64,000 nucleotides of DNA from Desulfuromonadales bacterium. GTDB taxonomy: Bacteria; Desulfobacterota; Desulfuromonadia; Desulfuromonadales; JAHYIW01. The stretch lies in NCBI GenBank assembly GCA_029210745.1, contig JARGFI010000002.1, positions 1 to 64,000 of the forward strand, written 5' to 3'. Below are positions 18,696 to 26,239 of the stretch, one piece after another. The first letter of the stretch is position 1, and each line of letters starts with the position of its first letter. A model generated the notes under the pieces. It did no database searches. It saw only the letters and a list, made by a program, of their open reading frames with translations, and was not told where the DNA came from. The translations under genes and the position numbers were made by a program.

Positions 18696-18723
18696 ATTGT
18701 ATACAGTATACAATCTCTGTCAA
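18696..18723 (-). promoter_or_regulatory. GntR promoter with overlapping 19-bp palindromic operator
   Basis: On the minus strand: TTGACA (18723-18718), 16-nt spacer, TACAAT (18701-18696). The perfect palindrome ATTGTATACAGTATACAAT spans 18696-18714 and covers the -10 box and most of the spacer. The half site matches the TTGTATAC-like sites typical of FCD regulators. Confidence 0.75.
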
Positions 18724-18798
18724 CTGTTTTTTTACCGGTGTTGAACAATGGAGCAGACTGCAAGGGCAGAATTTGTTGGCTGGCCGCCTGGGGGCGAC

Positions 18799-19251
18799 TC
18801 AGTCGCGGCGCCAGCCGGTCCACAGCGGGAAGCCGTCTCGATTGCGCAGCAGCAGGGTGTTACGGCCCTTGGTGAGCGAACTGGCGATCAGATAGCCCGC
18901 CTTGTCGTGTGTGACCCGGGCGCCGCGAACCGTGACCGTGTCCCCCGCATTCAAAGCCAGATCCTGACGCTCCAGGAACCACAGTGGACCGACGTGAACC
19001 GTTTCAACGACGCGTCGATTCTGCATCTTCAGCCGGATCCCGTCGGCCATGTCGAGCTCTTCGCTGAAACGCTCGATACTGAGAATGGTACCACTGATTT
19101 TTTCAACCCGGGAAGGATCAAAGCGCTGCTGGTAAGGGAGTCCCGCGCCCCAGCCGCCGCTGCCGCGCCAGACAATATCGTTTTTTGCGGCGTACACGGT
19201 TGCGGTCAGGGTGATGGACAGTAACAGGATGATAAGGCAATAACGATGCAT
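18799..19251 (-). CDS. periplasmic MamS/MamX-domain-like protein
   Basis: A 150-aa protein with a signal peptide (CLIILLLSITLTATVYA) followed by WRGSGGWGAGLPYQQRFDP, VEKISGTILSIERFS, VHVGPLWFLERQDLALNAGD and WTGWRR. This pattern (WRG..GWG; SG.V..V; GP.W...RQ; small OB-like fold) recalls a domain shared by periplasmic proteins and by the magnetosome proteins MamS/MamX. No heme CxxCH is present, so no redox role is implied by sequence. The chosen ATG follows GGAGGGG; an upstream ATG sits inside that SD. Nothing else here suggests magnetosomes. Confidence 0.55.
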   Translation of the reverse strand: MHRYCLIILLLSITLTATVYAAKNDIVWRGSGGWGAGLPYQQRFDPSRVEKISGTILSIERFSEELDMADGIRLKMQNRRVVETVHVGPLWFLERQDLALNAGDTVTVRGARVTHDKAGYLIASSLTKGRNTLLLRNRDGFPLWTGWRRD

Positions 19252-19418
19252 GGTCCCCTCCAATAATCGGTGCCGCTGTCCGGGATTGGACAGGCGGGTT
19301 ATGTCTTTTTTACGCTAAAAGGTTAGCTGCTGTCAATCCTGTCATGCTTTACTGACAAAAATTGTTACTCGCGCTACGCACTAAGACCGGTTTTGCGGCA
19401 CTAATAAGGGGAATTAAG

Positions 19419-19520
19419 ATGTTTACCAGATGCTGTCGATCGATCTTTGCGCACCGGTTTAATGCCGGTTTGTGGCCGTTTGCCGTTTATTGGCGCTGCC
19501 AACGTTTTTGTGGTGGTTGA
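19419..19520 (+). CDS. candidate 33-aa Cys-containing peptide
   Basis: ATG at 19419 is preceded by AAGGGG at a 6-7 nt distance and opens 33 codons beginning MFTRCCRSIFAHRFNAGLWP and ending CQRFCGG. It has four Cys, several Arg and aromatic residues, and no homologue that I recognise. Immediately upstream lies a run of ordinary intergenic sequence and downstream a GGTTG-type hairpin. It could equally be a chance frame in repeat-derived DNA; only the good SD argues for translation. Confidence 0.25.
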   Translation: MFTRCCRSIFAHRFNAGLWPFAVYWRCQRFCGG

Positions 19521-19580
19521 TTTTTTGCAACAACAAACTCTGCTGCACTTTTGCCGCTGCGGTTGGTTGTAAAAAACGCA

Positions 19581-19904
19581 TTCTGGTTATGCACTTGACT
19601 CAAGTTGTGTTTTAACATGCCCTGTAAGCTTATCGGACGCTGATAAACGCTGAAAGAGCGGATTTAAGGGCTTGAAGAACTTTCTTTGCAGGGATGAAGG
19701 GGATGACAGGGATAACGGCTAAAATCAAAAAACTATTTTTTGGTTTAACCCAAAAGAACCTTTTTAAGATTTCATCCCCTGTGTACCTTCATCCCTGTTA
19801 AATTGCTTTGGCTTTGTTTTGATCAGCGTTCATCATGAAAATCAGCGTCCCATTATTAAGGTTTCTGGTTACGCACTTGACTCAAGATGTGTTTTAACAT
19901 GCCC
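19581..19904. repeat. 42-nt direct repeats flanking an inserted segment
   Basis: Copies at 19581-19622 and 19863-19904 both read TTCTGGTTAYGCACTTGACT followed by CAAGWTGTGTTTTAACATGCCC, differing at two positions. They bracket the palindromic segment at 19635-19850. The spacing suggests duplication of the flank or insertion by recombination. Confidence 0.85.
19635..19850. repeat. 216-nt nested palindromic element
   Basis: The left end GGACGCTGATAAACGCTGA (19635-19653) is matched by the reverse complement of 19823-19850 (a 9-nt insertion interrupts it). Inside, CAGGGATGAAGG-GGATGACAGGG near 19689 pairs with the segment at 19769-19797. Such short non-coding elements with GATCAGCGTTCATC-like ends are dispersed in many genomes; no coding capacity is present. 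Confidence 0.65.
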
Positions 19905-19907
19905 CGA

Positions 19908-19959
19908 TAGGAGCAGCTTTAGCCGCGAATGGGTCGTGTCTGAAGGCAACCCCTACAGG
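19908..19959. repeat. REP-like palindromic unit (TAGGAGC...GCTTTAGCCGCGA family), copy 1
   Basis: Reads TAGGAGCAGCTTTAGCCGCG and ends GAAGGCAACCCCTACAGG. Related copies lie at 27611-27661 and 29509-29595. The family has stem-forming GGCTTTAGCC cores and CTACA/TGTAG-type ends. Confidence 0.75.
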
Positions 19960-20042
19960 AAATTCCGATGAGGAATAACCTGGCCTTCTGATGATCGCCT
20001 ATCGCTGGAGAAAAGTGCATAAGCAGAAAACTCATATTTATT

Positions 20043-20071
20043 TTGTCCATAATTATATATAAATTTAGCAT
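20043..20071 (+). promoter_or_regulatory. possible promoter of the beta-barrel/Ig lipoprotein operon
   Basis: TTGTCC (20043-20048), 17-nt AT-rich spacer, TAGCAT (20066-20071), followed by an 80-nt leader to the ATG. The zone is far more AT-rich than its surroundings; the boxes are only moderate matches. Confidence 0.4.
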
Positions 20072-20150
20072 AAAAGCTTGTATTTAAGGTCATTTTGTGT
20101 TAATAGGATTCAAATTATCCGTGTATCATCCTTTGTCCAGGAGGCTTTTC

Positions 20151-20978
20151 ATGCGTCATTTGATTCTTTCAGTCATGTTGGTGATGTTGTTTTGCGGGGG
20201 GGTGTCCGCTGCCCAGTTCGGGACGCCGGTGGCGGCGACCGAAGGTTTTGGTGATTTTTCCATTACCGCGGGATATTCGCGTCTGTCTTCGACCTGGGGG
20301 GAAGATTCAACAGTCTTTGAAGGGATCGATATCGACCATCATGTTTACTACCTGCAGGGGACAATGGGGCTTGCCCAGGGGTGGGATATCTACCTGCGCA
20401 GTGGTGCCAGCTCATTAAGTACCGATGATATCTATGTCATCAGTGGCGTTGAAACCAGCGGTGAAGAATTCGAAAATGGACCGAACCTGTTTGCCTCGAT
20501 CGGTTTTAACGGACGGGTTTATCAAGGGGAAATTTTTAGTTTCGGTCTGTTCGGTCAAGCCAGTTATTTTGATACGTTCGAAGATACGGCAAAGAGCACC
20601 GGTGCGATTCAGTCCAGTACAACCGGTATCATCTGGACGCTGGACAAGGCGACGGCGTCGTTTGACGAAATGTGGATGGTCGACGTCGGGATTGCCGCGC
20701 AAGCGAAGATCGAAGGGGTCGATTTGTATTTCGGCCCGTTGTTCTATTACGGGCGGACCGAGACAAAGTCATTCGTATCCGGAGTACAGACTGCATCTTC
20801 GGTGACGCCGGGAGCGTTGGTCAGCGCCGTCGCCTACGAGCCGGAGCTGGAAGAAAATGGCAATATCGGATTGCTGATCGGCGCGCGTTGGCCATTTAAG
20901 AACAATTACAGTCTGGATATCGAATTTCAAAAACGCAGTAATTTCAATACGAGCCTTGCGCTTACCTACACTTTTTAG
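20151..20978 (+). CDS. predicted outer-membrane beta-barrel protein
   Basis: A 275-aa exported protein: signal peptide MRHLILSVMLVMLFCGGVSA, then about a dozen amphipathic strands (FSITAGYSRLS, HHVYYLQGTMGL, DIYLRSGAS, FSFGLFGQASYF, VDVGIAAQAK, YFGPLFYYGR, IGLLIGARW) and a C-terminal ...SLALTYTF, the Phe-terminated BAM signal. It is not assignable to a named family by eye. SD AGGAGG lies 6 nt before the ATG. The Ig-repeat lipoprotein gene starts 59 nt after its stop without a terminator, so the two are likely co-expressed and may form a surface assembly. Confidence 0.7.
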   Translation: MRHLILSVMLVMLFCGGVSAAQFGTPVAATEGFGDFSITAGYSRLSSTWGEDSTVFEGIDIDHHVYYLQGTMGLAQGWDIYLRSGASSLSTDDIYVISGVETSGEEFENGPNLFASIGFNGRVYQGEIFSFGLFGQASYFDTFEDTAKSTGAIQSSTTGIIWTLDKATASFDEMWMVDVGIAAQAKIEGVDLYFGPLFYYGRTETKSFVSGVQTASSVTPGALVSAVAYEPELEENGNIGLLIGARWPFKNNYSLDIEFQKRSNFNTSLALTYTF

Positions 20979-21037
20979 GCAGAGCCGGGATGCATAACTC
21001 AAAAGCACAGCACAGTTCCTCGTCGGGGAGGCAGTTT

Positions 21038-24000
21038 ATGAAACGGTTGGGATATCTCTTTTTACTTTTGTTGGTTCTCATGTTCGCCGGTTGCGGTGGC
21101 GGTGGCAGCGATTCCGGTGGGACAGCTACCGATCTGTCTCCGGGAGGCGGTGCCGGGGGCGGCGGCGATCCGACTGCGGTGACCGTTGATTTAATCGATA
21201 TCAAGGATTTCTTTGGTGGGGAGCTGATTGCCACCGGAGCTGATCCGGGGGGGACACGTTCATCAGGGTTGATTCGGGCGACGGTGACGGACACCGGTGG
21301 TGTCGCGTTGGCGAATCAAACGATCACCTTTAATGCCACGGCCGGGGGCTTCACCCCGTCGGCAACGGTGACCACTGGTGATGATGGGGTTGCCCAGGTT
21401 TTTTATGTTGCACCGGCAACTCTGGCAAAACCGACGATCTCCGCTGTTGGTGGCGGGGTTTTGTCCAATATCTTGTCAGTCAACATCACCAACGGTCCGG
21501 CGGCGACCCTGACCTTGTACTCTTCAAGCCTTTCTCTCGGTCCAGGGGGCAGCGCGACGTTGTCGGTCCTGGCCCAGGACGCCCTGGGCTTTCCGGTGCC
21601 CGACGAATTTGTTGTTTTTGAATTTGTAACGGAGGGCTCCGGGAAATCGGTGCTTGCATCGCGCTTTGGTACCACCAACGCTTCGGGGGCTACTTCTGTC
21701 GCCTACGAGGCAGGCAGTCTGCCTGCGCTGACAACCACCGTTACCGACCAGCTGCGCGCGCGCGCCGGGGCCGTCCTTTCCAACACACTTGACATCACCA
21801 TTACCGAGGCCGCGACCTTTTTGAAGTCTATTACGCTTCAGGCTGTGCGAAATGTGCAGCAGGTTGATAACGGTTTTATCCCCAACGCCATTACGGCGGT
21901 GCTCACGGACAGCTCGGGCGCAGCGCCGAATACGCCGATTCCGGTCACCTTTATAACCTCATTGGGAACACTGAAAGATGCCGCCGGAAACACCGGCCAG
22001 CAGCTCACCATCAACAGTGACACAAATACCGGGTTCGCCACCCTCAATTTGCTGACCGAGACCGTCACCGGGCAGGCCCAGGTGGTAGCCTTTACCGGTG
22101 GTTTTCCTTCTAACCCAGTGTCAGTTGATTTTAAACCGGGCAATCCAGATTCAGTCGTCGTCAGCTCATTTCCGACCACAGTCCAACCGGGCGGGGCCGC
22201 TCAGATCAGGGCAACAGTTGTTGATGCCTACGGCAATCCCGTGGTTGGAGAAACTGTTTCATTCAGTATTACTACCGCCGGCAGTGGCCTGCCGAGCCTT
22301 CCCGCTTCGGCAGTTACCGACGGTATTGGTGTCGCAACGGCGAATTATGTAGCCGGGTTTACCGCGACCGCTGCTGGTGTGACCGACGCTATTCGCGCCA
22401 CGGCCAACACCAATAATCTCTCCGGTACAGGAAGTATGACGGTGCAAACCGGCGCGGCGACGATCAAGGGGATTGATCTGATTACCGGTGCTTTCGGCAC
22501 TCCCGGCATTATCGCTAACGGGGCCAATAAGGTGTTGCTGCGTGCCACGGTAACCAACACCGACGGTACCCCTGCGGCGAGTCAATCGGTGACTTTCTCC
22601 ACCACCCTGGGAACCATAACTTCAGCGACGGTACTCACCGGGAGTGACGGTCTTGCCCAAACCTACCTGACTGCACCGACCGTTACCGGCAGTGCCAACG
22701 TAACCGCAAATGTCAGTGGTTTTGTCGACACCGATACGGTGGATTTCATTCCGGGGCCGCCAAAAATTATTGCGTTGAAATTTCTGCCGGTAACGGTTGC
22801 TCCCGGAGCCAGTTCGACGCTGACCGCGACCGTCACCGATATTAATAATAACCCGGTAGTCGCAGAAACGGTTAACTTCAGCGTGCAAAATGACAACAGT
22901 CAGGGGGCGGCGCTAAGTTCATTCTCAGAGGCAACCAACCCGAACGGACAAGCGTTTGTCACCTATACCGCCGGTATTACCAGCGCGACGGACACCATTG
23001 GCGCTCGTGCCCAGAGCAATGCGCTGTATAACAGCGCACTGATTGTTGTTTCATCTGTAACCGCCGGTGCGGTGGGCTCGATTAATCTGGTGACAGGCAG
23101 TACAACGATGATTGCCGATGGCGGTAACAGCAGCGTCGTCCTGCGCGCAACGGTCAACGACACTGCGGGGAATCCCGCTCCCGGTCGAACAGTGACCTTT
23201 GTGACGACCTCGGGCGGGCTGTACAACTCGGTTCAGACCGTCGCACCCAGCCCTGCCGCGTATGTAACGACAACAACCAAAAATACCGACGCGGATGGTA
23301 TTGCCGAGGCTTACCTCTATTCGCCGACCTCGCTGGGCAGCGCTGCCTTGTCGGCGGTGGCGGGCGGATTTGTTGCCAACGCCGGAATTCAGTTTACCCC
23401 CGGACCGGTCGCCAGCGTGACGATGCTGGCCAGCCCGAATCAGGTGGGTGCGGGTGGCCAGACAACGATTTCCGCGACGGTTCTCGACGCCAACGGGAAC
23501 CCGGTGGAAAACGAATCGATCCAGTTTTTCTTCGATACCACCCTGTACAATTCGGCGAGTCAACCGGGCTATAATTCGACGACATTCAGCGGTGGCGTGT
23601 TGCAGAACATCGTTGGCATAACCGATGTTAATGGTCGCGTCAGCGTTGGCTATACGGCGGGGAGCCAGGGGGACGAAAGTACCGCCACCTATGACGTTGT
23701 TTCCGCCAAGACCACGAACAGTACCCAGGGGGATGTGCGGGTCGACGTCAAGCAATCTGCCGCCAATATCGCTTCGCTGGTTATTTCCACTCCGCAAAGC
23801 AGCGTGCAGATCACCCAGGATGCCATTACGCTTGATCCCAACAGTAGTGCCCTCATCCAGGCGACGGTCGTGGGCACCGACGGGTTGCCCAAGGCGGGAG
23901 TGGATGTACTCTTTACCACCACGCAGGGAACATTCGGCAGCTATAACTCTGCCACCATTCAAGACACGGCGCAGACCGATGCCTTCGGCGTTGCATCCAT

Positions 24001-26164
24001 TCAGCTCTATTCAGGGAGAAAGCCGTCCGTGGCTTATGTCACTGCGGCTATTGGTGGCTTTAACGGTGCACTTCAGATTACCTTCACTCCAGGAGGGCCA
24101 AAATTAGCAACGATCACCGCCAATCCGAGCACGATTCCCGCTGACGGGACGACTGAATCAACGATAACGGTCTTTCTTGCCGACGTTTTTGGCAACCCGA
24201 TTCTTGATGGCACAGAAGTGACTCTGAATACCGACAACGGGACGATCATTGCACCCAACGTTAGCGCAACCGTATCAGGGCGGAGCGAGTTTGCTTTGCA
24301 GGCCCCTTCCAAGCAGGGGACAGCGACGCTGAGCATCGACCTCGTTGACAGTGCCAGTGGAACAGTTACCTTTGGGGCACAGCCACCCGGCGACCCGGCG
24401 AATATCTTGCTGGCAGTCGTTGATACCCAGTTGTCCGTTGCGGGAGTCGGCCAGCAGGAAAACACCACCGTCACCGTGACGATCACCGACGCCGAGGGTA
24501 ATCCCATTGACGAGAGTCTCTATAACAGCGCCACGGTCAACAACTTGCGCGTGAAATTCATTACCAGTCCCAATGGCGGTGAGTTTATGACCGGTACGGA
24601 CTATACCGGCACACCGCAAACAGTGTCGTCGGGGGGGACGATGGATATCCGCACCCACGATGGCATTGCCAGCCTCAACCTGCAATCAGGCGTCCTGCCG
24701 GGGGTGATGGAGATTTCTTTTGAAGCACTCCTTGATGTTTGGGGAAACCCGGCACTGAATCCCATTATTTCGGCTCTGCCGCAGGTAGTTATCGCATCTG
24801 GGCCACCACACTCTATTGTTTTGACTTCACCAATAACTAACTCTGTGGAAAATTTGGGCGGAGGGGTTTATCGGCGGGTCGGAAAGATTATTGTTACTGA
24901 TCGACATGGAAATTCTGTTCCCGATGGCACCGCTATCAACCTTGGGTTAATGGATTCAATAATTGCCGAAGGAACTAGTGGGATTTCTGATAGTACTGCT
25001 GGGATGACATTCAATACGAATGGTTCACTTACCCTGAGCGATGGAACACCGACTGATCTAAATAATGCGACAATATCAAGAAACGCTAATGATAGATATA
25101 TTCAGGGGAATGATAGACTTCTTATCTTTAACACCCGCGCAGAGGATAAATTGAGGTTTGTCAGGGAGGACGCCAGCGGCTTGCTCGCTAATGCTTTGGG
25201 GGATATCCTGAATATCCAAACTGCTCACAACTACAACTCAACTAGCCTTAGTTTTGCTATTGGCGCAGCCTTGTTGGGAGGTGAGGTGTCAGGAATTGAT
25301 ACTGCTGGAAACCTGGCGACAGGGTCGGCATATACTAAGGACGGTTTGGCCTCTTTTAGAGTGACCTACCCAGCAAATAATGAATCGATAATGAATGGTT
25401 GCAATCCAGCGTTTGATACGCGCTTTGATACAAATTCTGCCCGTACATTTGTGACAGCTTCTACAAGTGATGACAGTGCGACCACGATCAGTAAAGACGG
25501 CCAGTTCTGTTTTGCTCCCATCGCCGGATTCACCCTCACTGCGCTGCCGAGTGCTTTCACCTCCAGTGCTACGCTGGGGCTGACGCTTGAAGATGGTGGT
25601 GACACGGTGCCGGTGCCATTTTATCGGGTCAATGTGGCGGTGACCCAAATCAAAACCGGGACATTCGATGCCTGTATCGTCGACCAGTACAACCCGGCGA
25701 CGACAATTTACAATACGACAATTAACCCGACGCCAGCCAACCAGAAAGCGGCCTGTGAGAACGCGGGACTCAGCTGGTACGCCCGCTCCGGCTATTGTGT
25801 CAACACCCTTGTCCAGGACGGCACCGCGTGTGCCGCGAGTACGCGAGCTGGCGAATCATGGACGTGGGTGCAAAATCTTGCCAGTGCTTTTGCGGTTGAC
25901 ATTTATGTTGGAGACTATGCCTCAATTGAACCGGCCACTGTAGCCCATTGCCCGTCTGATATGGTGTCGGCATTCATTGCCATGGAGGATACGGACGAAG
26001 ATGGTTCGGATGATTTCTGTTCCTATCCCGTAACGCGAGAGGGTGGAACAACCTCGTCACGCGTCGAGGTGCGAGGGGGGAATTTCATTGTTAGTGGTGA
26101 CACGGCCACCATCCTGTACTACGCCGGTGATGGCGAAACAACCGTTACCATCACCGTGCCGTAA
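21038..26164 (+). CDS. giant lipoprotein with about 11 bacterial Ig-like (Big_1/invasin-type) repeats
   Basis: A 1708-aa protein starting MKRLGYLFLLLLVLMFAGC; Cys19 in the lipobox predicts lipidation, followed by a Gly/Ser-rich linker. About eleven Ig-like domains of roughly 95-110 aa follow, each with a RATVTDxxGxPVxxxTVxF-type core. Two subtypes alternate: one ending in a ...GGF element, one with a Y.AG...T..I.A element. YNS(A/T/V) recurs in the later domains. From about residue 1255 to 1490 base composition becomes AT-rich and the Ig pattern fades; the C-terminal 220 residues contain several Cys (CIVDQYNP, KAACENAG, YCVN). GGGGAGG precedes the ATG. Likely surface adhesin or scaffold; ligand unknown. 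Confidence 0.88.
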   Translation: MKRLGYLFLLLLVLMFAGCGGGGSDSGGTATDLSPGGGAGGGGDPTAVTVDLIDIKDFFGGELIATGADPGGTRSSGLIRATVTDTGGVALANQTITFNATAGGFTPSATVTTGDDGVAQVFYVAPATLAKPTISAVGGGVLSNILSVNITNGPAATLTLYSSSLSLGPGGSATLSVLAQDALGFPVPDEFVVFEFVTEGSGKSVLASRFGTTNASGATSVAYEAGSLPALTTTVTDQLRARAGAVLSNTLDITITEAATFLKSITLQAVRNVQQVDNGFIPNAITAVLTDSSGAAPNTPIPVTFITSLGTLKDAAGNTGQQLTINSDTNTGFATLNLLTETVTGQAQVVAFTGGFPSNPVSVDFKPGNPDSVVVSSFPTTVQPGGAAQIRATVVDAYGNPVVGETVSFSITTAGSGLPSLPASAVTDGIGVATANYVAGFTATAAGVTDAIRATANTNNLSGTGSMTVQTGAATIKGIDLITGAFGTPGIIANGANKVLLRATVTNTDGTPAASQSVTFSTTLGTITSATVLTGSDGLAQTYLTAPTVTGSANVTANVSGFVDTDTVDFIPGPPKIIALKFLPVTVAPGASSTLTATVTDINNNPVVAETVNFSVQNDNSQGAALSSFSEATNPNGQAFVTYTAGITSATDTIGARAQSNALYNSALIVVSSVTAGAVGSINLVTGSTTMIADGGNSSVVLRATVNDTAGNPAPGRTVTFVTTSGGLYNSVQTVAPSPAAYVTTTTKNTDADGIAEAYLYSPTSLGSAALSAVAGGFVANAGIQFTPGPVASVTMLASPNQVGAGGQTTISATVLDANGNPVENESIQFFFDTTLYNSASQPGYNSTTFSGGVLQNIVGITDVNGRVSVGYTAGSQGDESTATYDVVSAKTTNSTQGDVRVDVKQSAANIASLVISTPQSSVQITQDAITLDPNSSALIQATVVGTDGLPKAGVDVLFTTTQGTFGSYNSATIQDTAQTDAFGVASIQLYSGRKPSVAYVTAAIGGFNGALQITFTPGGPKLATITANPSTIPADGTTESTITVFLADVFGNPILDGTEVTLNTDNGTIIAPNVSATVSGRSEFALQAPSKQGTATLSIDLVDSASGTVTFGAQPPGDPANILLAVVDTQLSVAGVGQQENTTVTVTITDAEGNPIDESLYNSATVNNLRVKFITSPNGGEFMTGTDYTGTPQTVSSGGTMDIRTHDGIASLNLQSGVLPGVMEISFEALLDVWGNPALNPIISALPQVVIASGPPHSIVLTSPITNSVENLGGGVYRRVGKIIVTDRHGNSVPDGTAINLGLMDSIIAEGTSGISDSTAGMTFNTNGSLTLSDGTPTDLNNATISRNANDRYIQGNDRLLIFNTRAEDKLRFVREDASGLLANALGDILNIQTAHNYNSTSLSFAIGAALLGGEVSGIDTAGNLATGSAYTKDGLASFRVTYPANNESIMNGCNPAFDTRFDTNSARTFVTASTSDDSATTISKDGQFCFAPIAGFTLTALPSAFTSSATLGLTLEDGGDTVPVPFYRVNVAVTQIKTGTFDACIVDQYNPATTIYNTTINPTPANQKAACENAGLSWYARSGYCVNTLVQDGTACAASTRAGESWTWVQNLASAFAVDIYVGDYASIEPATVAHCPSDMVSAFIAMEDTDEDGSDDFCSYPVTREGGTTSSRVEVRGGNFIVSGDTATILYYAGDGETTVTITVP

Positions 26165-26184
26165 CTTTTCAGGAGAAGATCCCG

Positions 26185-26214
26185 AGCCCCCGTGCCCTGC
26201 ACGGGGGCTTTTTC
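26185..26214 (+). terminator. rho-independent terminator after the Ig lipoprotein
   Basis: An 11-bp stem AGCCCCCGTGC / GCACGGGGGCT with a 3-nt loop and T5 tail, 20 nt after the stop. Confidence 0.9.
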
Positions 26215-26239
26215 CTTATCAGAAATCGAAAAAAGTTCC

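Larger units (their letters stand above)
19264..20150. other. 887-nt intergenic region rich in degenerate repeats
   Basis: It contains a candidate 33-aa ORF, two copies of a 42-nt direct repeat flanking a 216-nt palindromic element, a REP-like unit and an AT-rich promoter zone before the beta-barrel gene. No conventional protein gene or RNA family was recognised. Confidence 0.7.

Noticed and set aside
18799..19251. Cytochrome or heme-binding protein
   Set aside because: No CxxCH motif is present in the sequence.
19264..20150. CRISPR array
   Set aside because: The direct repeats occur only twice, 282 nt apart, and spacers of regular length are absent.
24510..26160. Diversity-generating retroelement variable region in the Ig lipoprotein
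   Set aside because: No reverse transcriptase gene or template repeat occurs in the window and the C-terminus does not look like a C-type lectin fold.
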